Source: CBDHHC01 sp050633205 (GTDB lineage Bacteria; Pseudomonadota; Alphaproteobacteria; Rhizobiales; CBDHHC01). Taken from it: a stretch of 15,790 bases of DNA. Below, one piece after another: positions 7,272-14,308 of this stretch. The position numbers and the translations under genes are program-made. Location of the stretch: contig JBOEGA010000055.1 of the NCBI GenBank assembly GCA_050633205.1, positions 1 through 15,790 of the forward strand, given 5' to 3'. Every line of letters starts with the position of its first letter. The stretch's first letter is position 1. A model generated the notes under the pieces. That model ran no database searches. It saw nothing but the letters and a program-made list of their open reading frames with translations, and was not told the DNA's origin.

Positions 7272-8960
7272 TTGAGTGTTGATATTATTAGTCAAAACGC
7301 ACCACTGAAGACTGTACAAAAGAAAAGGCGGACCTGGACCAGCGTCGCCTTTTTTGTACATTCTGCCAGTGGGTTGTGGTTTACACTTTTACTTTCTGTT
7401 GTTTTGCTGAGCGGGACATTTACGGTCCTGTTTCAGGAAATCGACTGGTTGCTTTATGAGCAGATGCGTGTGGTTCCTCAGGCTGAGCGTGCGAACCCCG
7501 GCAAGCTGTATGATGCCCTTAAGGAAAAGTATCCTGATGTCGGGGTGAATAATATTACAGTTGGTGCTGATAATGACAGGCTGGCTGCATCGGCTTTTGT
7601 CTTATCTCCTGATGGTGGGTTCCGGCTGATATGGCTTGACCAGTATCGGGGTGTTGTGACGGGGGATACAGCATTTTTAACACCGGGGCGGTTTGTTAAT
7701 CTATTGCATACGTCTCTATTTCTTCCGGTTGTCGGGCGGAGTGTGGTGAATTTCTTCGGGATACTTCTGCTGATTTCTCTGATTTCGGGATTGATTGCCT
7801 ATAAAAAATTCTGGCGGGGCTTTACCAAAAAGCCCAGGTTTGAGAAAAATGCCCGGACGTGGCTTGGTGATCTGCACAGGCTGGTTGCATTATGGGCTAT
7901 CTGGTTTGTTGCGGTGATTGGTTTTACCGGGAGCTGGTGGTTTTATCAGAACCCACTGGTGCAATATGCCGGAGCACCGGGAGCATTTGAAAAAAGTATT
8001 AAGCCTCCCGGGATTTCCGGTGCAGAGCTTAAGGCGCTGGGGCCAGGTACTCCTCGGAGGTTATCTGCAGAGGTGCTGGTTGAGAAAGTGCAGCAAGCCC
8101 TTCCTGATCTCGTTGTTACAGGTTTGCAGTCACCAAAAAATGCATCCCAGCCTTTTGTTGTTCAGGGAGAAATGGGAGAAGTTCTTGTACCCAGAGGCGG
8201 TAATGTTGTTTATGTGAATCCTTATAGTGGAAAGATAATGGGGCAGTCTCTTGTGAAAGACTGGTCTGGAGTGAAACGATTTGATGCAGCAGTTCATCCA
8301 ATTCATTATGGAAGCTGGGGGAAGCGTGGCACGGCTGACCTTATTGTTAAACTGGTCTGGTTCCTTGGTGGTTGTGCGATCAGTTTTCTGGCAATTTCCG
8401 GGTTGATTATTTATATGAAGCGAACTTCGCAGGCAGCAAGGGAAATGGCTTCGGAAAGGTCATGGCTGCGGGCCCTTTGGAGCTATATTGGTGTTGTGCT
8501 GAGATTTGTGCTGCCATGGGGTGGCCCTATGGGTGTATTCAAATATGTGAATATTCTTATCCTGGTTGGCATAAGCATGGGGACTATTCTGGTCTTTTCG
8601 CTTGGTTCGCGAGGGCTTGAGGGTAAAGGGCGGGTTTTTGAGGAAAAGCAGGCGGGTCCATTTCTGATCAGTCTTCGGGCGGTTTCCGGTCTGTTAGAGG
8701 CAGACCTTCCGCCTATTCGCTCTGGAGCAAAGGTTGATGTCTTTGCCAAAGTTGCTGACAGCCGTTTCAGAGATATCAAATTTATCCGTATTGGTGTTGC
8801 CAAAGATGAGAAAGGTACCCTGGTTGAAGGGGAAGAGGCTATTGCCCATGCGGATGTGCGTCTGCCGAAAGTGATTGAAGGGGCTCATATATGGGTTCTT
8901 GTTGAAGGATGGGATGGCGAGAGTTACAGGGCATCCTGGCCGCTTGTTATTCGAGAGTAG
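7272..8960 (+). CDS. PepSY-associated TM protein, probable siderophore/ferric reductase
   Basis: A 562-residue inner-membrane protein of the PepSY_TM (PiuB/FoxB/FpvG-like) group. TM1 is about 32-54. A periplasmic stretch contains PEDs of PepSY character and LLHTSLFLPVVGR (144-156). TM segments lie at about 157-177, 203-223, 360-381 and 425-445. Candidate heme-ligand histidines are H30 (FFVHSASGLW), H146, H202 (DLHRLVALW), and H342 and H345 (VHPIHYGSWG). The family is linked to reductive release of iron from ferri-siderophores, which fits its position 30 bases after the receptor, in the same apparent operon. The start is a TTG at 7272 with GGGGTG about 8 bases upstream; no nearer ATG is in frame. 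After the last TM there is an extra tail of about 115 residues, rich in beta-prone sequence, ending in a Trp-rich ASWPLVIRE. Confidence 0.88.
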   Translation: MSVDIISQNAPLKTVQKKRRTWTSVAFFVHSASGLWFTLLLSVVLLSGTFTVLFQEIDWLLYEQMRVVPQAERANPGKLYDALKEKYPDVGVNNITVGADNDRLAASAFVLSPDGGFRLIWLDQYRGVVTGDTAFLTPGRFVNLLHTSLFLPVVGRSVVNFFGILLLISLISGLIAYKKFWRGFTKKPRFEKNARTWLGDLHRLVALWAIWFVAVIGFTGSWWFYQNPLVQYAGAPGAFEKSIKPPGISGAELKALGPGTPRRLSAEVLVEKVQQALPDLVVTGLQSPKNASQPFVVQGEMGEVLVPRGGNVVYVNPYSGKIMGQSLVKDWSGVKRFDAAVHPIHYGSWGKRGTADLIVKLVWFLGGCAISFLAISGLIIYMKRTSQAAREMASERSWLRALWSYIGVVLRFVLPWGGPMGVFKYVNILILVGISMGTILVFSLGSRGLEGKGRVFEEKQAGPFLISLRAVSGLLEADLPPIRSGAKVDVFAKVADSRFRDIKFIRIGVAKDEKGTLVEGEEAIAHADVRLPKVIEGAHIWVLVEGWDGESYRASWPLVIRE

Positions 8961-8982
8961 TTTCTGAGGCATTTATATTTAT

Positions 8983-9010
8983 GCAGAGGGGGCAGGTTTA
9001 CCCCCCCTGC
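8983..9010 (+). terminator. Strong GC hairpin after the receptor/reductase operon
   Basis: GCAGAGGGGG (8983-8992) pairs with CCCCCCCTGC (9001-9010) with one A-C mismatch around an 8-base loop, 22 bases after the PepSY gene stop. No T-run follows, so it may stabilise the mRNA 3' end or act with Rho. The next gene converges from the other strand. Confidence 0.55.
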
Positions 9011-9210
9011 AATTGCCATATTGATTATCTGGTCTAAAAATATGTGACTGACCGTCAAAGAAGCAGGAATTTTGTCAACAGATATCAGTTTTGCATTACT
9101 CTCGGACAGGTAAAAAACAATCAGGCAATTGTTTTGGATATTTTTTTCATAAATACCCAAAGTTGAAAAATAAGGAACGCGATTTTTGTGCTTCTGCTCA
9201 AAGTTGCTTT

Positions 9211-9849
9211 CTATTTAATTATATAGGTAACAGGAAGGGTAAGTCTGATAGAGCCTTTGACATTTTTTGGTATAGGGGGAAGTGCTGGCAGGTTTTTGAT
9301 CATCTTTATGATTTGCAGGTCAATAGCTTTCTTTTGTGAAGATTTGACTATGTGAGCCGAACGTATTTTTCCTGATGGTGCAATGACCAGTGAAGCCTGG
9401 GCCTTTACCTTACCTTTTGCTCCGGGAATATGCTGAAAGCCCCGATAGTTTAAAATCCGGCGGGTAACAAGCTTTTTATAATCATTCGTAACAACCGCTT
9501 TTCCGGAGACGAAGTAAATTGGCATCATGAAACTCTGTGGCTTTGTTATATATTCTGGCATCGGAGGAAATGGTGCTGCGCGTCTGATCATATTCAGCGC
9601 TTCCCGTTCAATCTGTCTGCCCCCAGAGTTTTTAATAGTTCTGGCAGATAAAAGCTTTCCGGATTTTGCAACAACAAATTTTATTGTGACATTACCGGAT
9701 TTTTCCGGGATGCGCTTCTGAGACTGTATTTTCCTGATTATTTTCTTTGTGTAATCCTGCCATGAAGAAGGGTGAGCAACAGCACCGGAGTAGCTCCCAC
9801 TAATCTCAAAACTTATAATGGCGACTAAAAAGAATAGAAAAATGCGCAT
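9211..9849 (-). CDS. Exported protein with two tandem TonB C-terminal domains
   Basis: 212 residues from the ATG at 9847-9849, which has AGGA 8 bases upstream. The open frame reaches a TTG at 9912, but that start would put 21 polar residues ahead of the signal peptide. The signal peptide is about residues 1-25 (hydrophobic 3-15, cleavage after GAVA). Repeat 1 (30-113) and repeat 2 (124-212) each follow the TonB_C pattern: a helix, a strand ending SGK plus two or three residues and SA (63-69 and 159-165), a helix, then P-rich FPPMP (94-98) or LPPIP (190-194) and a last strand. There is no Pro/Lys-rich spacer and no ExbB/ExbD gene nearby, so it is not a standard TonB. It converges on the siderophore receptor operon. 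It could bind receptor TonB boxes in the periplasm, but that is inference. Confidence 0.82.
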   Translation of the reverse strand: MRIFLFFLVAIISFEISGSYSGAVAHPSSWQDYTKKIIRKIQSQKRIPEKSGNVTIKFVVAKSGKLLSARTIKNSGGRQIEREALNMIRRAAPFPPMPEYITKPQSFMMPIYFVSGKAVVTNDYKKLVTRRILNYRGFQHIPGAKGKVKAQASLVIAPSGKIRSAHIVKSSQKKAIDLQIIKMIKNLPALPPIPKNVKGSIRLTLPVTYIIK

Positions 9850-10033
9850 GTGACCATTCCTGCCCTGATTGCTTTGTGTAGAGAAATGTTTGCTGTTTCT
9901 GATGATGAGCAATTTCTCATAACATATTCTGTATGAAGAGAAAATGGGACAGGTAAGCTGATTTCTTTTTTATTGTTGAAGTGGCACAGAAATACTCGGT
10001 GTCTCTAATTCAAGTGCTGATTACCGGAGGAAG

Positions 10034-10066
10034 GTGACCAGTCGAGATGGATATCCCGACTGGCAC
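10034..10066 (-). terminator. Hairpin downstream of the beta-barrel gene
   Basis: CCAGTCG (10038-10044) pairs with CGACTGG (10057-10063), extended by GTG/CAC outside a bulged A. The loop contains the palindrome GGATATCC. It is about 28 bases beyond the gene's stop on the minus strand. No T-run follows, so it is a terminator or a 3'-stabilising structure. Confidence 0.5.
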
Positions 10067-10093
10067 AACCCGGTTACAGGTAATCATAACAGT

Positions 10094-10696
10094 CTAGTTT
10101 ATGTGGAAGGTCAGACCTGCACGAACTACTGTTGAGTCAAGTTCAACATCGTCTTCTTCAAAGCCGTAATGAAGAACTTCACCACGCAGGCTCCATTTGT
10201 CTGACAATTTGTGGTCAGCACCAAGGCCAACTACGTAACCAGTTTCGGTATCGTCATCGCCATCAAATGAGAATTGAGTCCATGCCACACCAGCAGTTGC
10301 ATATATCAATGTGTTGCTCATTGCGTAACCAATGCGTCCGCGGATGCTGGCAAGGTAGTCCTGTTCAGAATCATATCCTTCAATTTCTGCACCAGATAGT
10401 GAGATATCACCTTCAATACCAAAAACTACTTTTCCGCTTTGGTAATTGTAACCAAGGTGAATACCGCCAACAACACCATCAACGTCAGCGCTCTCGAAAT
10501 CGTCTTTAATTTCGCCGAAAGTACCGCCAAGATGACCACCAACGTAGAAGCCCTTCCATAGAGCTGGCTGGTAATCGCTTTCTACGTGTTTTCGTGGTGC
10601 ATAGATGTCACCACCTGCATTTGCAGAGTTCACTGCAACTACAGAGATAACTGAAGCTGCTACAAGTGCAGCAATACGGTTTAGTACTTTTTTCAT
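10094..10696 (-). CDS. Small outer-membrane beta-barrel protein (Omp25/Omp31-like)
   Basis: 200 residues from the ATG at 10694-10696. An ATG 12 codons upstream opens the frame, but only the later one gives a normal signal peptide (MKKVLNR start, cleavage after NSANA at residue 27), and CAGG lies just before it. The mature protein opens with a linker containing YAPRK, then WKGFYVGGHLGGTFGE, the hallmark first strand of the alphaproteobacterial 8-stranded porin-like family. Alternating strands follow, ending in VVRAGLTFHIN, close to the usual C-terminal aromatic signal. Loops are acidic (DGDDDTE, EEDDVELD). Probable structural role in the outer membrane; no specific ligand can be told. Confidence 0.9.
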   Translation of the reverse strand: MKKVLNRIAALVAASVISVVAVNSANAGGDIYAPRKHVESDYQPALWKGFYVGGHLGGTFGEIKDDFESADVDGVVGGIHLGYNYQSGKVVFGIEGDISLSGAEIEGYDSEQDYLASIRGRIGYAMSNTLIYATAGVAWTQFSFDGDDDTETGYVVGLGADHKLSDKWSLRGEVLHYGFEEDDVELDSTVVRAGLTFHIN

Positions 10697-11054
10697 AACC
10701 TGAATACCTGGAGTTTTATGTTTACTTTTCATAAAGTTAGAGGCCCTGTCTCGCAGAGCCCGCAGAATGGGACCATAGTGGATTTAGAGGGAGAGGTTAA
10801 TTGTTATTATCAAAAAGTATTATGTAAGTTATTGCAGTAGTTATGAAAAATAAGAAATAGAGGGTCGATGAAAAAGTCAGTCTGATCAATGGGATGAAAT
10901 TTAATTATGTAATTTTATTGTGTGAAAAATTATGTGGTATTTGTGCATCTGCATATAAAATATTACCGGATTAAAAACTGTTTACAAGTGTATCTTTGTG
11001 CTGATTATTTTCGCGGATCCGGATTTATGTAAAAGCTTCTGTGATTATGAAATA
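10697..11054. other. AT-rich upstream region of the beta-barrel gene, no gene seen
   Basis: About 360 bases, strongly AT-rich, between the beta-barrel start and the terminator of the oxidoreductase gene, both on the minus strand. It must hold the beta-barrel promoter and a long leader, but I cannot place a -35/-10 pair with confidence. A GC-rich patch at about 10741-10772 (with the repeated CGCAG in CGCAGAGCCCGCAG) lies in the presumed leader. A 26-codon frame on the plus strand (10894-10974) lacks a spaced ribosome site. Confidence 0.4.
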
Positions 11055-11084
11055 TTCGAACTGCAATATTGTTTGCAGTTCGAA
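11055..11084 (-). terminator. Perfect 12-bp hairpin ending the oxidoreductase gene
   Basis: TTCGAACTGCAA (11055-11066) pairs with TTGCAGTTCGAA (11073-11084) around a 6-base loop, 11 bases beyond the gene's TGA on the minus strand. The following minus-strand bases (TATTTCAT) are only weakly T-rich. Confidence 0.7.
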
Positions 11085-11095
11085 GTTATTCAGAA

Positions 11096-11686
11096 TCAGT
11101 GTCTTGCATCCTTTAATGCGAGAGCGCCTGCTTTCTGCAACCACTTCTCCCTTTGCTGTGGTTTTGAGTTTTGCATTGGGCCGAAATTGTCAAACTTTGA
11201 CTTTTCAAATCCAATGAAATCAAGTATCTGGCGTTTTGTGGCTTTGTTTCCACCTGCTCCATAGATCCAGTTCAGAAACCAACCCGGAGTGTCTGATGTA
11301 ATCATTACACGCGCTGATCTGCCTTTCAGGAGTTTTGCAGGGAAAGCTTTTCCTTCCTGATATTTAAAGGCGAAGTTTGGAAGCAGGGTTCTGTCCATTA
11401 ATGATTTCAGGGGGCCAGGCATTCCTCCCCACCATAGTGGATGCAGTATTGTCCAGTGGTTGCACCATGTCAGATATTGCTGGAATTGCTGCAGGTCGGG
11501 TTCCAGGTCCTGTCGATTTTTCTGATCACCTGCCAGAAGTCCGTGCTCGAAAGATATTTCATTTAAATTCATGCGTTTTACATCTGCCCCGGCTTTCTTT
11601 GCAGCAGTTTCATAGCTGTCTGCGAGTGCGTGTCCGAAGCGATCCTGCCCTAAATGTCCCGAGAGGACGAATATTTTCCTAGTCAT
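11096..11686 (-). CDS. Flavodoxin-fold NAD(P)H (quinone) oxidoreductase
   Basis: A 196-residue protein of the Flavodoxin_2 group (NQO1/MdaB/KefF-like). The N-terminal strand KIFVLSGH (4-11) is followed by a phosphate-loop region where FMN/FAD would bind. The hallmark HPLWWGGMPGPLKSLMDR (82-99) and the NFAFKYQEGK segment (104-113) follow, then a TSDTPGWFLNW active-site loop near 130-140. Such enzymes reduce quinones or other electrophiles by two electrons using NAD(P)H. The start is the ATG at 11684-11686. It is divergent from a TetR gene, and the 118 bases between them carry two matching operators, so it is probably the repressor's target. No potassium-efflux (Kef) gene is adjacent. Confidence 0.9.
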   Translation of the reverse strand: MTRKIFVLSGHLGQDRFGHALADSYETAAKKAGADVKRMNLNEISFEHGLLAGDQKNRQDLEPDLQQFQQYLTWCNHWTILHPLWWGGMPGPLKSLMDRTLLPNFAFKYQEGKAFPAKLLKGRSARVMITSDTPGWFLNWIYGAGGNKATKRQILDFIGFEKSKFDNFGPMQNSKPQQREKWLQKAGALALKDARH

Positions 11687-11720
11687 GATTTAATCCTATA
11701 TTTGACTTTTAACCCTGTAT

Positions 11721-11734
11721 TTGACCAGGGTCAA
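11721..11734. promoter_or_regulatory. TetR operator 1 in the divergent promoter region
   Basis: TTGACC-AG-GGTCAA, a perfect inverted repeat, fitting TTGAC-N4-GTCAA. It lies at the expected start site of the oxidoreductase transcript. Its centre is 31 bp from that of operator 2, close to three helical turns. Confidence 0.75.
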
Positions 11735-11735
11735 T

Positions 11736-11765
11736 TTTATATGGAAATTATTTGACCTGAGTCAA
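11736..11765 (-). promoter_or_regulatory. Promoter of the oxidoreductase gene
   Basis: On the minus strand, TTGACT (11765-11760), an 18-base spacer, then TATAAA (11741-11736). The -35 lies inside operator 2, and the start point falls in operator 1. Confidence 0.6.
11752..11765. promoter_or_regulatory. TetR operator 2 in the divergent promoter region
   Basis: TTGAC-CTGA-GTCAA, the same 14-bp consensus as operator 1. It overlaps the -35 boxes of both divergent promoters, so one bound repressor could silence both genes. Confidence 0.72.
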
Positions 11766-11780
11766 GTTTTATGTTGTAGT
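11752..11780 (+). promoter_or_regulatory. Promoter of the second TetR gene
   Basis: TTGACC (11752-11757), a 17-base spacer, then TGTAGT (11775-11780). The -35 coincides with the left arm of operator 2. The start point would be near 11787, just before the AAAGGAGG ribosome site, giving a very short leader. Confidence 0.55.
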
Positions 11781-11804
11781 TTTTGGTAAAGGAGGCCTTA
11801 AGGA

Positions 11805-12395
11805 ATGCTGGAAGCCAAGCAGAAGAGGGCGCAGATAGCGCGAGCCAAAATTATTAAGGCGGCGTCAAAAATGTTTGCTACACAAGGGTTTGATGGAGCT
11901 AAGACAGAGGATATTGCCAAAGAAGCGGGAGTGTCCAAGGGGACAGTTTTTGCTCATTTTGGTGACAAGCTGTATTTGCTGGCGGAGGTTGGGCAGGTGG
12001 AGCTGGATGAACGGCTTGAGTATCTGGAGGGTGTTGCTGAAGCCGACCGGGCCGGGGATGCAGTCGAGAATATTTGTATTGGGCTGGACAGGATACTGGA
12101 TTATTTTGAGGAACAGCCTGAGTTTCTCAGGCTTTTTGTTGAGAAATCTGCGTTACGGTTAAGTGATGAGGGATATGGGTTTGATGAGAGTATCCGCAGG
12201 ATTCACAGGGCATTAAAGGCGATCGTTGCGCGATGGAACGGGGGGCTTGATGCAGAACTGACGGCAGTGGCATTGCGGGCCTATATGCTTCATATGGCTG
12301 TCGGGCGTTTGTGTGGCGAGTACAAATCGCCTGAAATGCGGAAAGAGGAGCTGCGGGCGCTGGTTTCCGGTTTAGTTGGTGGAGAGAGTGTATGA
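11805..12395 (+). CDS. TetR/AcrR-family transcriptional regulator
   Basis: A 196-residue repressor. The N-terminal DNA-binding part is classical: ARAKIIKAASKMFATQGFDG, then TEDIAKEAGVSKGTVFAHFGDKLYLLAEV at about residues 33-62. The remaining 130 residues are helical, as expected of a ligand-binding and dimer domain; the pocket ligand cannot be told. AAAGGAGG at 11788-11795 lies 9 bases before the ATG, one of the strongest ribosome sites in the window. It is divergent from the quinone oxidoreductase with shared operators, the usual arrangement for a repressor sensing quinones or other electrophiles that controls itself and its enzyme (inference). Its TGA lies in a hairpin shared with the metW end. 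Confidence 0.93.
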   Translation: MLEAKQKRAQIARAKIIKAASKMFATQGFDGAKTEDIAKEAGVSKGTVFAHFGDKLYLLAEVGQVELDERLEYLEGVAEADRAGDAVENICIGLDRILDYFEEQPEFLRLFVEKSALRLSDEGYGFDESIRRIHRALKAIVARWNGGLDAELTAVALRAYMLHMAVGRLCGEYKSPEMRKEELRALVSGLVGGESV

Positions 12396-12414
12396 GGGGA
12401 TCAGTTTCCCCTCA
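12393..12414. terminator. Hairpin containing both stop codons of the convergent TetR and metW genes
   Basis: TGAGGGGA (12393-12400) pairs perfectly with TCCCCTCA (12407-12414) around a 6-base loop. The first three bases are the TetR TGA. The metW stop (12401-12403, minus strand) lies in the loop. No T-run follows on either strand. Confidence 0.55.
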
Positions 12415-13027
12415 AGAGAAATACAGCCTGTACTCCGAACAGGTTTTGCAGGTGGAGAGAGCGGCCGAGGCTTATACGGTTTCCGGCAGAGTCCAGAACG
12501 ACGGATTTTTCTACCTTTGCATTGACCTCTTTGCACATTTCAACAAAGTCCTTGATGGTACACAGGTGAATGTTCTGTGTTTCATACCATGCCTGCGGCA
12601 GGGTTTTTGTCGTTGGCATACGGCCAGTCAGAAGTAATTGCATGCGTATTTTCCATGCGCCGAAATTCGGGAAAGATACGATTGCCTTATCTGAAATGCG
12701 AAGCAGTTGTTCCAGCACTGTTTTTGGGTGCATGGTGGCCTGGATGGTCTGACTTAAAATTGCATAATCAAATACACCATCAGGATAATTTGTCAGGTCG
12801 TGATCAGCATCGCCGTGGATGACTGAGAGGCCTTTGGCTACGCTCAGGTTTACGTTGGGCTGGTTGATTTCTATGCCACGGCCATCAATGGACTTTTTTA
12901 TGCGCAAAAGCTCAAGCAACGCGCCGTCTCCGCATCCGATGTCGAGTACGCGGGAGCCTTCCTGAACCATATCGGCGATAATCAGGTGGTCGACTCTGCT
13001 GTTTTCGATAGTGTGATAGGTATCCAT
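12401..13027 (-). CDS. metW: Methionine biosynthesis protein MetW
   Basis: A 208-residue methyltransferase-fold protein. SAM motif I is intact: VLDIGCGDGALLELL at residues 27-41. The downstream MetW pattern is present, with DYAILSQTIQAT (about 87-98) and SFPNFGAWKIRMQLLLTGRMP (about 118-138). MetW works with MetX in acylation of homoserine for methionine synthesis; its own catalytic role is not settled. It follows metX by 12 bases on the same strand, with no good ribosome site of its own, suggesting translation coupled to metX. Both are controlled by the SAM-II leader upstream of metX. It abuts the convergent TetR gene with 5 bases between stops. Confidence 0.95.
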   Translation of the reverse strand: MDTYHTIENSRVDHLIIADMVQEGSRVLDIGCGDGALLELLRIKKSIDGRGIEINQPNVNLSVAKGLSVIHGDADHDLTNYPDGVFDYAILSQTIQATMHPKTVLEQLLRISDKAIVSFPNFGAWKIRMQLLLTGRMPTTKTLPQAWYETQNIHLCTIKDFVEMCKEVNAKVEKSVVLDSAGNRISLGRSLHLQNLFGVQAVFLLRGN

Positions 13028-13039
13028 GTTTTTATATTT

Positions 13040-14206
13040 CTATAGCGGTGCGTGTTTCAGGCCACGGGCACGTGCGGCAGATTTCAGGAAGCCGGAGACA
13101 ACATCAAACAGTTCCGGTTCATGGAGAAGAAATGCATCATGGCCCTTGTCAGTCTCAATTTCCACGAAGCTGACTTTTGCTGCGGAAGCATTGAGTGCCA
13201 TAACGATTTCGCGGCTGCGCTCTGTTGATTGAAGCCAGTCACTGGAGAAAGAAATTACGCAGAAGCGGGCTGTTGTATCCTTGAATGCATTGGCCAGATA
13301 GCCATCATAGGCGCCAGGGATATCAAAATAGTCCACGGCACGTGAGATATAGAGGTAGCTGTTTGCATCGAAGCGTTCAACGAATGATGCGCCCTGGTGG
13401 CGAAGATAACTTTCCACCTGAAAGTCTGCGTCAAAACCGAATGTGACATTATCCCGGTTCTGGAGGTTACGTCCGAACTTCTGGGACAGAACTTCCTTTG
13501 ACAGGTAATTAATGTGTGCTGCCATACGTGCTACTGCCAACCCTTTTTTGGGCAGGGTATTTTCTTCAAGGTAGCGGCCATCCCGCCATTCAGGGTCAGC
13601 CATAATGGCCTGTCTGCAGACTTCATGGAAGCCGATATTCTGTGGAGATTCCTGAGCGCAACTTGCCATCGCGACAACGGAAAATACGCGTTCTTTATAG
13701 CGTGTTGCCCATTCGAGTACCTGCATTCCGCCCATTGATCCGCCAATGACAGAAAAGAGGTTGTCAATGCCCAGGCGGTCAATCAGGCGAACCTGTGCCC
13801 GGACCATATCGCCAATGGTTATGAGCGGGAAGCCCAGGCCATATGGTTTTCCGGTTTTTGGATTTATAGAAGTCGGGCCCGTTGAGCCTNNGGAGCAGAT
13901 TACGAAGTATTTATCAGTATCTACTGATTTTCCGGGGCCAACCATCGTGTCCCACCAACCGGGTTTTCCAGTAACCGGGTTTTGGTTGGCAGCGTGCTGA
14001 TCTCCTGTCAGAGCATGGCATATGAGTATGGCATTGGATTTTTCTTCATTCAGGGTGCCATAGGTCTGATAGCCGATCTGGTAAGGAGACAGCTCTTCAC
14101 CACAATCCAGAGGAAGAGGTTCATCTTCGCCAAAATGCGCAGTCAGCCCATCTATATTTTCATGTGCCGAGTACTGGTTTGTGTTTGTTGAAACAGGCGA
14201 ATTCAT
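13040..14206 (-). CDS. metX: Homoserine O-acetyltransferase MetX (alpha/beta hydrolase)
   Basis: Transfers an acyl group from acyl-CoA to homoserine, the first committed step of methionine synthesis; acetyl rather than succinyl is assumed, not proven. Counted from the TTG that opens the frame at 14227, the catalytic triad is S164 in GGSMGGMQ, D330 in FSSDWLQ and H363 in DKGHDAFLLHE. The start is uncertain: TTG at 14227, ATG at 14218 or ATG at 14206. I prefer 14206 because it has GGAG 12 bases upstream and is an ATG. Two Ns at 13890-13891 lie in the conserved segment before GSTGP, where about six codons seem missing, probably an assembly fault. It is first in the metX-metW unit, behind a SAM-II riboswitch. 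Confidence 0.95.
   Translation of the reverse strand: MNSPVSTNTNQYSAHENIDGLTAHFGEDEPLPLDCGEELSPYQIGYQTYGTLNEEKSNAILICHALTGDQHAANQNPVTGKPGWWDTMVGPGKSVDTDKYFVICSXGSTGPTSINPKTGKPYGLGFPLITIGDMVRAQVRLIDRLGIDNLFSVIGGSMGGMQVLEWATRYKERVFSVVAMASCAQESPQNIGFHEVCRQAIMADPEWRDGRYLEENTLPKKGLAVARMAAHINYLSKEVLSQKFGRNLQNRDNVTFGFDADFQVESYLRHQGASFVERFDANSYLYISRAVDYFDIPGAYDGYLANAFKDTTARFCVISFSSDWLQSTERSREIVMALNASAAKVSFVEIETDKGHDAFLLHEPELFDVVSGFLKSAARARGLKHAPL
13890..13891. other. Assembly gap (two Ns) inside metX
   Basis: The protein reads VICS-X-GSTGP. MetX homologues carry about seven residues here (an N-x-x-G-G-C-x-like loop), while only one ambiguous codon is present. The Ns therefore probably stand for roughly 20 lost bases. 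The reading frame is kept on both sides. Confidence 0.8.
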
Positions 14207-14267
14207 AGGCCCAAACATCTCCGTCAAGTGTAATCTTCACTTCGTTTTACTGTCTGACCGGAGTTAT

Positions 14268-14300
14268 AAAAAACCGGCAGGCAAAAGGGATTGCGGCCGG
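14268..14300 (-). terminator. Intrinsic terminator in the metX leader (riboswitch expression platform)
   Basis: On the minus strand, CCGGC (14300-14296) pairs with GCCGG (14278-14274), with inner GCAA/TTGC pairs, followed by TTTTTT (14273-14268). It lies between the SAM-II aptamer and the metX start, about 62 bases before the preferred ATG. Its 5' arm can alternatively pair with the 3' arm of the aptamer, as expected of a switchable terminator. Confidence 0.8.
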
Positions 14301-14308
14301 GTTCTATC

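Noticed and set aside
8924..9160. 78-codon minus-strand frame between the PepSY-type gene and the tandem TonB_C gene
   Set aside because: It overlaps the end of the PepSY gene and the GC hairpin, and shows no protein-like pattern.
10894..10974. 26-codon plus-strand frame upstream of the beta-barrel gene
   Set aside because: The only G-rich bases touch the ATG, leaving no proper ribosome-site spacing; the region is AT-rich non-coding.
13955..13990. ACCAACCGGGTTTT...ACCGGGTTTTGGTTGG, direct and inverted repeats resembling the TetR operator at 4240-4255
   Set aside because: It lies inside metX and encodes the conserved NQNPVTGKPGWWD region; the repetition follows from the codons used.
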